A stretch of 64,000 nucleotides of DNA from Burkholderia glumae LMG 2196 = ATCC 33617 (GTDB lineage: Bacteria > Pseudomonadota > Gammaproteobacteria > Burkholderiales > Burkholderiaceae): assembly GCF_000960995.1 (NCBI RefSeq), contig NZ_CP009434.1, positions 2,108,001-2,172,000 on the forward strand, written 5' to 3'. Below are positions 1 through 8,295 of the stretch, piece by piece. Position numbers and translations under genes: made by a program. Every line of letters starts with the position of its first letter. Position 1 is the first letter of the stretch. Below the pieces are notes generated by a model. It had not been told where the DNA came from, did no database searches, and saw only the letters and a program-made list of their open reading frames with translations.

Positions 1-1
1 G

Positions 2-979
2 GCGGTGTTCATGCTCGAGAACGGTTTCAACGGCAACACCGGCGGGCTGAGCCAGAACGGCCTGATGTTCGGCCGTCAGGCATGGGTCGGTCTGGCGTCG
101 CCCTACGGGACGGTCAGCTTCGGCCGCCAGTACGATTCGGTGTTCGACTACGCGGCACCGTTCGCGGCCGGCCAGCTCGGCGGCGGCGTGTATGGCGCGC
201 ACCCGGGCGACCTCGACAATTCCAACATCGACTACCACGCGAACAACTCCATCAAGTACGCGAGCCCCACCATCGGCGGCTTCCGCTTCGGCGGCCTGTA
301 CAGCCTTGGCGGCACGCCCGGCAATGTCACCAACAACGAAATCGTGTCGTTCGGCGCGGCCTTCAATCATGGGCCGGTCGCGCTCGGCGCCGCCTACCTG
401 AACGCGCGCAACCCGGGCACCGGCATGTTCAGCACGGCGGCCTCGAGCCTGCCCGAGACGCTGATGACGCCGATCTACTCGGGCTTCATGAGCGCCAACA
501 CGTACCAGCTGATCGACGTGGGCGGCTCCTACGCGTTCGGTCCGGCCACGCTCGGCGCCACCTACAGCAATGCCAAGTTCATGAACCTCGGCAGCAATCC
601 GATGCCGACCGGCGCCAAGGGACCGGCGGCCGGCTTCTCGCGCGGCAGCACGGCGACCTTCAACGACGTGCAGGTCAACTTTCAGTTCCAGTTCTCGCCC
701 ACGCTGCGCACGCTCGCGGCGGCCGATTACGTGACCCGCAACGCGCTCGCGCAGGCGAACGGCACGCCGGTCGATCGCGCCAAGTACCTGCAATACGAGC
801 TGGCGCTCGACTATTCGCTGTCCAAGCGCACCGACGTGTACGTGCTCGGCGTCTACCAGCGCGCACTCGGCCAGGACTCGACGGGCGGCCCGGCCGTGGC
901 GGCCATCACCGACACCATCGCGGTTTCGTCGAACGGCAAGCAGTTCGTCGCGCGCGTGGGGCTGCGGCACAAGTTCTGA
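2..979 (+). CDS. Outer-membrane porin, C-terminal part (5' end outside window)
   Basis: This is a general diffusion porin of the Gram-negative (Burkholderia OmpC-like) family, forming a trimeric beta-barrel in the outer membrane. The reading frame is open from base 2 and enters in the middle of the barrel, so the signal peptide and first strands lie outside the window. Visible family marks are the early-strand segment AVFMLENGFN, the motif FGRQAWVGL, SFGRQYD, and the C-terminal strand ending RVGLRHKF with a terminal Phe, the signal for barrel assembly. The complete porin at 43.6 kb has the same marks (VFQLENGFD, FGRQAYVGL, LGLRHKF) and shows that roughly 60 residues are missing here. The GTG at base 5 is not a real start. 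Function is certain at family level; the solute is unknown. Confidence 0.93.
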   Translation, partial: AVFMLENGFNGNTGGLSQNGLMFGRQAWVGLASPYGTVSFGRQYDSVFDYAAPFAAGQLGGGVYGAHPGDLDNSNIDYHANNSIKYASPTIGGFRFGGLYSLGGTPGNVTNNEIVSFGAAFNHGPVALGAAYLNARNPGTGMFSTAASSLPETLMTPIYSGFMSANTYQLIDVGGSYAFGPATLGATYSNAKFMNLGSNPMPTGAKGPAAGFSRGSTATFNDVQVNFQFQFSPTLRTLAAADYVTRNALAQANGTPVDRAKYLQYELALDYSLSKRTDVYVLGVYQRALGQDSTGGPAVAAITDTIAVSSNGKQFVARVGLRHKF

Positions 980-1278
980 GGTTCGGGACCCAGGATGGAC
1001 CGGCGGTGCTCGCACGCATCGCCGGGTTCGAGACAGGCGCGGCGGACCGCCGTGCCTGCAGCGCATTTGATTAGGCTTCCTGCCGAATACCAGCCGCGCT
1101 CACCGGCGATCCACCGCTCTCCCCGCTTCGGCCTGCGCCCTGAGATTTCCGCGTCTTTGCCTTGATAGGGGTTTTCCCACCCCTCAAGAAAAGCTCCTGC
1201 GATGACGAGAACAAGTCTGCCGGCTGGGCTATCGAAGCCGCTTCCGGGCACGTCCCAACCATACTCGGAAGAATCGCC

Positions 1279-3171
1279 ATGAAAGTCTCGAGTTCGATCG
1301 GCTTCAAGATCAACCTTGCCTTCGGTACGGCGCTGGTTCTCAGCGTTGCCATCCTGACCACCGTCGGCACGCTGAACGTGCGCCACCAGGCCATCAATGA
1401 GTTCGAGCAATCTAGCCGGGCGCGCATCACGCAGGCCGACGGCTCGCTCGACGGCACCTTCAGCGAAGTCGAGCAGAATCTGACGTATCTCGCGCAAACC
1501 CCCGAGCTGATGTCGGCCGACGCCACCATCACCAACTACCTGACGCACACCGGCAAGATGACGCCCGACAGCAACGGCGGCGTCGAGCAGCGCATTTTCA
1601 CGGTGCTCAGGCAGTTCGGCGATGCGCACCCCGACATGCGCTACCTCGACATCGGCACGCACTGGGGCGGCTACGTGCAGTGGCCGATGGAGACCATGAA
1701 CGGCGATCACTACGATCCGCGTCAGCGGCCGTGGTACATCGCTGCCATGGAGAGCCCGGGGCGCGTGGCGCGGCCCGCGCCGTACCTGAGTGCGGCCGGC
1801 TCCGGCGGCGCGATCATCCCGTTCGCAAGGGTGATCAGGAACGCCGGCGGCGAGGTGCTGGGCGCCCTCGAGGGCGACCTCTCCCTCGAAGGCTTCGCCA
1901 AGCTCACGAGCGACATCCACTTCGGCCAGAGCGGCTACCTGATCGTGACCGACAACAACGGCCGGGTGCTGATCGATCCGCGCGACAAGCGCCACGAATT
2001 CAAGGAGTTCAAGTCGCTCGGCGACGGCTACGCCCAGCTCGCGTCGGCCGCCGACGGCCGCACCGCCGTGACGATCGATTCGACCCCCTACCAGGCCTAT
2101 GCCTACACCTCGCCCAAGAACGGCTGGCGCTATTACGCGCTCGAGCCGGAGGCGGAAATGATGGCCGCCGCGAACCGGCTGACCTTTCAGCTGGTGGGCA
2201 CGGGCGCGCTGGTGATCGTGGTCGCGCTGCTCGCGATGGTCGTGCTGAGCCGGCAGATCGCGGTGCCGCTGCGCACGCTCGCGGGCTCGATGCACGAGAT
2301 CGCGGTGGGCGACGGCGACCTGACCCGGCGCCTGCCGATCGTCAACAACGACGAGGTCGGGCTGCTGGCGGGCCGCTTCAATGCGTTCGTCGAGAAGCTG
2401 CACGGCGTGCTCGTCAAGGTGTCGTCGAGCATCTCGCACCTCGAAACCGCCTCGCGCGAAGTCTCGGCCGGCAACAACGACCTGTCGGCCCGCACCGAAC
2501 AGCAGGCCGCCTCGATCCAGCAGACCGCGGCCAGCATGGAGCAGCTCGCCGGCACGGTGCGCGAGGCCGCCGACCGCGCCAAGCACGCCAATGCGATCGC
2601 ATCCGGCGCCGTGGCCACCGCCCGCCGCGGTGACGAGGCGGTGGCCGACGCCGCGAAGACCATGCAGGCGGCCGTGAGCGAATCGGAACGCATCATCGGC
2701 ATCGTCGGGATCATCGAGGGCATCGCGTTCCAGACCAACATCCTCGCGCTCAACGCGGCGGTGGAATCCGCGCGCGCCGGCGAGAGCGGCCGCGGTTTCG
2801 CGGTGGTGGCCTCCGAGGTGCGCAACCTCGCGCAGCGCTCGACCGATGCCGCCAAGGAGATCAAGTCGCTGCTCGAGACCTCGGTCGGCAACGTGCGCGA
2901 GGGTGCGAGCCGGATCGGGCTGGCCGGCCGGACCATCGCGGAGCTGAACGCGGCGGTGGGCAACGTCGCGCAGATCACCACCGAGATCGCCGCCGCGGCC
3001 AACGAACAGAGCCGCGCCATCGACGAGGTCAACCAGGCCGTCGCGTCGATGGACCAGAGCACCCAGCAGAACGCGGCGCTCGTCGAGGAAATCGCGGCGG
3101 CCTCCGAATCGCTGAGCGCGCAGGGGCGCGACCTGCACGCCACGGTCAGCTTCTTCAGGCTGCAGGCTTGA
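1279..3171 (+). CDS. Methyl-accepting chemotaxis protein with dCache sensor
   Basis: Inner-membrane chemoreceptor of 630 aa that passes a periplasmic ligand signal to CheA/CheW. The order of parts is a cytoplasmic tip, TM1 (about 11-31), a periplasmic dCache-type sensor (about 37-290, with the RQRPWY and GDLSLEGF segments usual for this fold), TM2 (about 303-323), HAMP (about 324-378) and the methyl-accepting signalling domain to the end. The signalling hairpin tip is clear around residues 475-520: EGIAFQTNILALNAAVE followed by SARAGESGRGFAVVA. There is no CheR/CheB-tethering pentapeptide; the protein ends in SFFRLQA. The open frame extends 117 bases further upstream, but ATG 1279 places the hydrophobic TM1 at the N-terminus as expected. 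The ligand cannot be read from sequence. The gene stands alone, convergent with the next one. Confidence 0.95.
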   Translation: MKVSSSIGFKINLAFGTALVLSVAILTTVGTLNVRHQAINEFEQSSRARITQADGSLDGTFSEVEQNLTYLAQTPELMSADATITNYLTHTGKMTPDSNGGVEQRIFTVLRQFGDAHPDMRYLDIGTHWGGYVQWPMETMNGDHYDPRQRPWYIAAMESPGRVARPAPYLSAAGSGGAIIPFARVIRNAGGEVLGALEGDLSLEGFAKLTSDIHFGQSGYLIVTDNNGRVLIDPRDKRHEFKEFKSLGDGYAQLASAADGRTAVTIDSTPYQAYAYTSPKNGWRYYALEPEAEMMAAANRLTFQLVGTGALVIVVALLAMVVLSRQIAVPLRTLAGSMHEIAVGDGDLTRRLPIVNNDEVGLLAGRFNAFVEKLHGVLVKVSSSISHLETASREVSAGNNDLSARTEQQAASIQQTAASMEQLAGTVREAADRAKHANAIASGAVATARRGDEAVADAAKTMQAAVSESERIIGIVGIIEGIAFQTNILALNAAVESARAGESGRGFAVVASEVRNLAQRSTDAAKEIKSLLETSVGNVREGASRIGLAGRTIAELNAAVGNVAQITTEIAAAANEQSRAIDEVNQAVASMDQSTQQNAALVEEIAAASESLSAQGRDLHATVSFFRLQA

Positions 3172-3197
3172 AGCCCGGAGCGGCGCGCGTGCCGCTG

Positions 3198-3224
3198 CGC
3201 CGAGGCGGCGCGGCCGCCTCGGCG
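3198..3224. terminator. GC-rich hairpin between convergent genes
   Basis: Perfect 11-bp inverted repeat (CGCCGAGGCGG / CCGCCTCGGCG) with a 5-nt loop, 27 bases past the chemoreceptor stop and about 40 bases from the stop of the convergent gene. No U-run follows on either strand, so it is at best a weak or Rho-assisted terminator, or a 3'-end stabilising structure. Confidence 0.45.
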
Positions 3225-3265
3225 TGGCTTCAGGCAGGCCTCAGGCGCGAAGCGCGATCATCGCG

Positions 3266-4444
3266 TCAGTTCGATTCGGTGAACTGGATCGACGGCGAGG
3301 TCGAGCCCGAGCCGGCGGATGCCGTGCATTTGCCGAGCGTGAGATTGTTGGTCTCGCCGGTGGTGCCGCCGCTGCTCGGCCCGACGCAACTCGGCGCGGC
3401 CGTCGAGCCGTCGTTCACCGCGACCTTGACGGTCAGCGAGGACCCTGAGTTGAAGTCCGCGCGCGAGCCGCCGGCGTTGCCCACGACATTGAATTCCGCC
3501 TGGGTCCAGCCGTTCGCGATATCCGACACGTTGTCCTTCACCGACGAACTGTAGGCCTGCGTGCCATAGGTGACGGTGGCCGTGTCGGTGCCGTTCGTGG
3601 TGGCGCTGCCCGACAGCTTCAGGCTCGCCAGCGCGGTAATCGGCAGCTGCTTGGCGACCACCACCGACGGGCTGTTGCGGTAGCAGTCGTCGCCGTCCTG
3701 GTCCTGGCCGGCGTCCGTATAGCCGCTGGGGCAGATGTTGGTGTTGCCGCCGTCCACGTCCTGGCCGTAATTGATGAGCCAGGTCTGGATGAACACGTCG
3801 GAGGTGCCGGTCAGCGCCGTGCCGGACGAATTCACGTCGTCCGACACCAGGATGTACTGCTGCCAGGCGAAGCATCCCGAATAGCCGTTGCACGCCGCCG
3901 AGCCCTGGAACAGGTTGGTGTTCAGCTGCAGCGTGTATTGATTCGCGCCCGTGATGCCGTTGCTCTGGCCGGAGCCGAACGGCGCGTTGACCCCCTTCTC
4001 CGAGCGCACGCCGCTGACCGACGGGAAGCTCCCCACCGCAGCGCTGATCAGCGCGCCGGCCGGCGCCTGGATCGAGTAATCGGTGCCGTTGCCGACCACC
4101 TGCTGCGAGGCGGCGCGAAACGCCCGCGTGGCGTTCAGCCGGGCGAGATTGGGGCGGGCGGATCGATAGCCCGATACCGGGCCGCACGCCACCTTGTTCC
4201 ATTTCAGGTTCGGATAGCTGGCGTGATAGCAGCCCTCCGCCTGCGGCGCGAACTGCCGAACGTTCTCGCGCCAGTCGGCCTGCGCCGCGGCTTCGGCCTG
4301 CAGCTGCGCCTGGTCGACCAGCGCACCGGCCGTCGGTGCGGCATGGGCGGCCGGCAGCGCGGCCATTCCGATGCCAAGCCCCGCACCCAGGACCACCGCG
4401 GCGCGAGCAATGTCATGCATGTCAAGCAAGGTCCTCGATCGCAT
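3266..4444 (-). CDS. Secreted Cys-rich protein of unknown function
   Basis: A 392-aa protein that I do not recognise. The N-terminus is a Sec signal peptide (basic MRSRTLLDMHDIARA, hydrophobic core, then AAHAA cleavage near residue 36). The mature part has eight cysteines, an even number that fits periplasmic disulphides, and is rich in Ser, Thr, Gly and Asn. A DAGQDQDGDDC stretch near residue 250 is acidic and could bind calcium. The C-terminal third looks beta-rich. The start is supported by GGAG 11 bases upstream of ATG. No enzyme motif is visible. The gene is monocistronic with a long AT-rich leader region upstream, so it may be conditionally expressed. Export is likely; anything further is open. 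Confidence 0.8.
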   Translation of the reverse strand: MRSRTLLDMHDIARAAVVLGAGLGIGMAALPAAHAAPTAGALVDQAQLQAEAAAQADWRENVRQFAPQAEGCYHASYPNLKWNKVACGPVSGYRSARPNLARLNATRAFRAASQQVVGNGTDYSIQAPAGALISAAVGSFPSVSGVRSEKGVNAPFGSGQSNGITGANQYTLQLNTNLFQGSAACNGYSGCFAWQQYILVSDDVNSSGTALTGTSDVFIQTWLINYGQDVDGGNTNICPSGYTDAGQDQDGDDCYRNSPSVVVAKQLPITALASLKLSGSATTNGTDTATVTYGTQAYSSSVKDNVSDIANGWTQAEFNVVGNAGGSRADFNSGSSLTVKVAVNDGSTAAPSCVGPSSGGTTGETNNLTLGKCTASAGSGSTSPSIQFTESN

Positions 4445-5382
4445 CTGTTTTCTCCAATGGAAGCAATGCTGTTTGGTGTCCGGCGTTCGGGGATTCGAAA
4501 GCCTGGACGTTCCGAACGACGATCCGCGGCAGACCCGGCGGCGCTACCGCCGGCCGGCCATGGACCACTTGCCAGCAAGGTGGCCAGTTCCTTGGGTGAT
4601 GGCTTCACAAGGATGCAACGAGATCCCCCCTCGTCGGACGACAGCCGCCCGGCGCCGCGAGCGCCATCAGGCATTCGTCATGTCATCGACCCGGTATTCA
4701 AATTACGATCTGCAATCCGAACTATTCTTCTAGAAGCACGACCCATCCATGCTGCATGCGAACCGCACCCGCATCAGCGGCTCTCGCACCAAAGCAATGC
4801 AGGACTGCCAATCATATTGATATGATCGCGTCCAGCGAAAATCCGTCGCGGCGCTTATCCGAAACCGCGCGCTCTTTTCGTGAAATTGAATTTAAATATA
4901 TCGTCGGGTTTCTGTAGGATTATGGGCAATCGAACCGACCGCTTTCGATTGGCAGGCAGAATGCAACCAAATATATTGTCCGTCAAACTTTTTTTGATGA
5001 AGCCGACAGCATTGTCATGATCGGCACGAAGCGGGCCGGCGATTGATGCGAGGAAGTAAAAGGTACTCGCAAATTCCAAAGAAAACGCACTCAATATCGA
5101 CCGTCGGGCCGCTTGCAGCACGCCTACCGACCCGCTTGCCGGCCGCCCGCCATGGCCGCTTGCGGTGCCGTGGTCTCGCGGCGCCACCGGCAATCGTCGG
5201 CATGCAGGAATGAAAATGAAAGCATTGCCATCGATGCCGTGCCGCGGCCCGGCAAGGGCCGGCCGGCGGGCCGGGTCACCCCGCTTCACCATTCATTCAG
5301 CGGATATCTCCATTTCAAACATCCATTGGATTCATTCGCGAGGCGATGCGAGAGTATCCGCTCTCCCATTTCTCTCCTCGCC
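4445..5382. other. Long AT-rich intergenic region with operator-like palindrome
   Basis: This 938-base region separates the divergent secreted protein and DHA2 exporter. It is clearly richer in A+T (notably 4690-5060) than the genes around it. Apart from the palindrome listed separately I see no gene: open frames across it lack good starts and ordinary codon use. The high A+T could reflect a silenced (H-NS-like/MvaT-bound) promoter region or transferred DNA. Confidence 0.5.
4811..4826. promoter_or_regulatory. 16-bp palindrome, possible operator
   Basis: ATCATAT-TG-ATATGAT, two perfect 7-base arms around a 2-base centre, in the AT-rich part of the intergenic region about 370 bases upstream of the secreted protein. 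The symmetry fits a dimeric regulator site, but no regulator can be assigned. Confidence 0.35.
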
Positions 5383-6774
5383 ATGTCCGCCAACCACCTG
5401 CAGTCGCTGCGCGTCCCGCATCAGGACGGCCTGCCGACGAACCAACGGATCGCGGCGCTGATCGCCATTTCACTGGCCGTCGCAATGGCCACCCTCGACA
5501 CCGCGATTACCAACACCGCCCTGCCCACCATCGCGGCCAGTATCGGTGCCGACCACGCCTCCGTGATCTGGGTGGTCAACGCCTATCAGCTGGCGATGGT
5601 CGCGACGCTGCTGCCGTTCGCGTCGCTGGGCGAGATCGCGGGACACCGGCGCGTCTACATCGCGGGGCTGGCGCTCTTCAGCGCCAGTTCGCTGGCCTGC
5701 GGCCTCGCGTGGTCGCTGCCCACGCTCGCCACGGCGCGCGCGCTGCAAGGCGTGGGAGCGGCCGCCATCATGAGCGTCAATACCGCGCTGGTCCGCTTCT
5801 CCTATCCGGCACGGCTGCTCGGGCGCGGCGTGGGACTGAACGCGCTGGTGGTGGCCGTGTCGTTCACGGTGGGCCCGACCGTGGCGTCGGCGATCCTGTC
5901 CGTGACGACCTGGCACTGGCTGTTCCTCGTCAACGTGCCGGTGGGCCTGGCCGCCATCGCGATGGCGGCCGGCACACTGCCGGTCACGCAACGCGCCCGG
6001 CACGGCTTCGACATGGCCGCCGCGCTGCTTTGCGCGATTTTCTTTGCATTCCTGATCCTTGGCCTGGGCACCATCGCGCACGATGGCATGACGCACACCG
6101 TCATCGCCGAATGGGTCATCGCAGCGCTGGGCGGCTACGCGCTGCTGCGGCGCCAGGCCAGCCATCCGGCGCCGATGCTGGCCGTGGACCTGTTCCGGCG
6201 CCCGGTGTTCTCGCTGTCCGCGCTCACCTCGGTCTGCTCGTTCGCCACGCAGGGCTGCGCGTTCGTCTCGCTGCCGTTCTTCCTGCAGATCGGGCTCGGC
6301 AACAGCCAGGTCGCCACGGGTTTCCTGATGACGCCCTGGCCCGCCGTGGTGGCGGTCATGGCGCCCATCGCCGGGCGCCTTTCGGATCGCTACCCGGCCG
6401 GCGTGCTCGGCAGCGTCGGGCTCCTGGCGCTGGCGATCGGCATGGCCTCGCTGGCCACGCTGCCGCCCGCGCCCTCGTCGTTCGCGCTCGTCTGGCGCAT
6501 GGCGCTGTGCGGTGCCGGTTTCGGCTTCTTCCAGGCGCCGAACCTGAAGGCGCTGATGGGCAGCGCGCCGCCTCGGCGCAGCGGGGCGGCCAGCGGCATC
6601 GTCGCCACGGCACGCCTGCTCGGGCAGACGCTCGGCGCCGCGCTGGTGGCGCTGTGCTTTCACGCGGCGGGCACGCACGGCCCGATCGTCGCGCTCTGGA
6701 CCGGCAGCGGGTTCGCGCTGATGGGCACCGTGGTCAGTTGCTTCCGCTTGCTGCCGTACCGGCGGCAAGCCTGA
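5383..6774 (+). CDS. MFS multidrug-type exporter, DHA2 (EmrB/QacA) family
   Basis: A 463-aa polytopic inner-membrane protein with about 14 hydrophobic segments, a proton-coupled exporter of the DHA2 class. Family marks are the TM1 segment MATLDTAITNTALPTIA (the EmrB-type D1 motif), WVVNAYQLA, the loop GEIAGHRRVYIAGL (motif A) and ARALQGVGAA (motif B). The open frame starts further upstream, but ATG 5383 gives the short cytoplasmic N-terminus normal for the family. It lies upstream of, but 600 bases away from, the dioxygenase and EPSPS-like pair and is on the same strand, so it may export the product of that pair (inference). No periplasmic adaptor or outer-membrane channel gene is adjacent. 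Confidence 0.88.
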   Translation: MSANHLQSLRVPHQDGLPTNQRIAALIAISLAVAMATLDTAITNTALPTIAASIGADHASVIWVVNAYQLAMVATLLPFASLGEIAGHRRVYIAGLALFSASSLACGLAWSLPTLATARALQGVGAAAIMSVNTALVRFSYPARLLGRGVGLNALVVAVSFTVGPTVASAILSVTTWHWLFLVNVPVGLAAIAMAAGTLPVTQRARHGFDMAAALLCAIFFAFLILGLGTIAHDGMTHTVIAEWVIAALGGYALLRRQASHPAPMLAVDLFRRPVFSLSALTSVCSFATQGCAFVSLPFFLQIGLGNSQVATGFLMTPWPAVVAVMAPIAGRLSDRYPAGVLGSVGLLALAIGMASLATLPPAPSSFALVWRMALCGAGFGFFQAPNLKALMGSAPPRRSGAASGIVATARLLGQTLGAALVALCFHAAGTHGPIVALWTGSGFALMGTVVSCFRLLPYRRQA

Positions 6775-7387
6775 GCGCGCAACGTCCGGCCCGGCTCGCG
6801 GTGCGCATCACGCTCCGCGTCACGGCCGGCGATCGAATCATCCAGTGCCGGCAGCGATATTTTCGATTGCCATTTTTTTCGATTGACAGGCGAATTTAAA
6901 ACTGCCCGGCCCCGCTCCCCGATCACGCTCTCCTACTCACGCCCATTATTCAAAAATCAGGCATGCCGCAGCGGATCGACTCATCCGAATTTTCATTCAT
7001 CAAATAAATAACGGCATTTTAATTATCAACTTCAAATCCGCCAACCCGCTGCTTATGCTTGGTTCGCGCGGCGCTGCACACGACTTTCAGCGCGGGCCGA
7101 AACGCCGGCCGGCCTTGTTTCCGCACCACCGTAGCTGAGCGGCGCATCTCTTCCCTTTTTAGAAAGGCCTGGCAACTCTGTTGATCAACAGTTTGGCATG
7201 CTGATTATCCGGCCGCGCAACCTTGCAGCATCGCATCATCGGTAATTCTTTGCAGATTCGCTTCATCCAGCCCGGCACTCGTTTCAAAACCGACCAGCAC
7301 GCGTCGGGATGGCAGCCACTCGCCATTCGAAACCGGCGCCAGCCCGCCTTGCGGCATTCGCTTTCTTTTTTCGATGAAGGAGAAGTG
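6775..7387. other. Intergenic region upstream of dioxygenase gene
   Basis: A 613-base gap with an AT-rich stretch at about 6850-7050. No credible gene is visible. It holds the palindrome at 7178-7191 and should contain the promoter of the dioxygenase/EPSPS-like pair. Confidence 0.45.
7178..7191. promoter_or_regulatory. 14-bp perfect palindrome, possible operator
   Basis: CTGTTGATCAACAG is perfectly symmetrical and lies about 200 bases before the start of the dioxygenase gene. It is a candidate site for the LysR-type regulator encoded at the end of this locus, or for another dimeric regulator. This is inferred from symmetry and position only. Confidence 0.35.
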
Positions 7388-8248
7388 ATGATTTCTGCTC
7401 AACAAGCCAGGTTCTACGCCCATCATGGTTTCGTGGTGGTCGACAATCTCTTCGATGCGGCCAAGGTCGGCGAGGCCATCCGCGCGATCGACGAACTGCT
7501 CGATCCGGCCAACCTCGGCAAGGCCTTCGAGATGGAGCCGCAGGACGGCGCAACGGTCCGGCGCATCTGGTCGCCCACGCAGAAGCACGAGGTGTTCGAG
7601 CGGCTGGCCGCCGATTCCGCGCTGCTCGACTGCATTCAGCAATTGATCGGCGACGACGTGATGTTCCATTACAGCAAGATCAACATGAAAGGGCCGAAGG
7701 TGGGCAGCATCGTGAAGTGGCACCAGGATTTTTCCTACTACCCTCACACCAACTCGGATCTGGTCACGGCGCTGATCTTCCTCGACGACGCGACCCGCGA
7801 AAACGGCTGCCTTCGCGTGATTCCCGGCTCGCACCGCCGCGGCCTCCGCTCCCATGAGATCGACGGCTATTTCCGCGGCACCGTGCGGGACGTGGCCGAG
7901 GCCGAGGCAGTGGAAGTCGAGGTCCAGTCCGGCGGCGTGCTGTTCCTGCATTGCCTGACCCTGCATGCGTCCGCGCGCAACACCTCGAACCTGCCGCGCC
8001 GCACCTTCCTGCCGGCCTACCGCGCCGCCGATTCGTTCCCGATCTACTTCGGGCCCCACGCGGCCCACAACGAGCCGGGCGTGCGGCTGCTGCGCGGGCA
8101 AGCGTCCCGCGTGGCGCGCGTGGAAGCCGGCCTGCATCACCTGCCGATCGCCGAGCGCGATTTCGGTTCGCTCTATGAAGTGCAAGAGGGCTCGCATCTG
8201 AACAAGCAGATGTCGGACATGAAGTCAGCCGGCTACGCGGTCGCGTGA
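7388..8248 (+). CDS. Phytanoyl-CoA dioxygenase (PhyH) family Fe(II)/2OG oxygenase
   Basis: A soluble 286-aa oxygenase that should couple 2-oxoglutarate decarboxylation to hydroxylation or desaturation of a small substrate. The metal triad is readable: H112 and D114 in WHQDF, and H193 in LHASARNTS, which also has the family's HxSxxNxS pattern. R143 and the PGSH segment (147-150) lie in the usual place. The start is fixed by AAGGAGA six bases before ATG 7388; the frame is open further upstream but without a ribosome site. The next gene follows 47 bases after the stop, suggesting one transcript. PhyH proteins of this size occur in secondary metabolism (for example EctD-like or halogenation-related enzymes), so the CoA-ester substrate implied by the family name should not be assumed. 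Confidence 0.9.
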   Translation: MISAQQARFYAHHGFVVVDNLFDAAKVGEAIRAIDELLDPANLGKAFEMEPQDGATVRRIWSPTQKHEVFERLAADSALLDCIQQLIGDDVMFHYSKINMKGPKVGSIVKWHQDFSYYPHTNSDLVTALIFLDDATRENGCLRVIPGSHRRGLRSHEIDGYFRGTVRDVAEAEAVEVEVQSGGVLFLHCLTLHASARNTSNLPRRTFLPAYRAADSFPIYFGPHAAHNEPGVRLLRGQASRVARVEAGLHHLPIAERDFGSLYEVQEGSHLNKQMSDMKSAGYAVA

Positions 8249-8295
8249 TGCGCCGCCTGCCGATCTCCCCGCCCCATCAGACAACCGAGGTCATC

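Noticed and set aside
4855..5292. 145-codon minus-strand frame in the AT-rich gap
   Set aside because: No ribosome site; composition changes abruptly along it and matches no protein pattern.
7223..7387. Upstream extension of the PhyH gene to GTG/ATG-like starts
   Set aside because: The AAGGAGA site at 7378-7384 and the family N-terminus favour ATG 7388.
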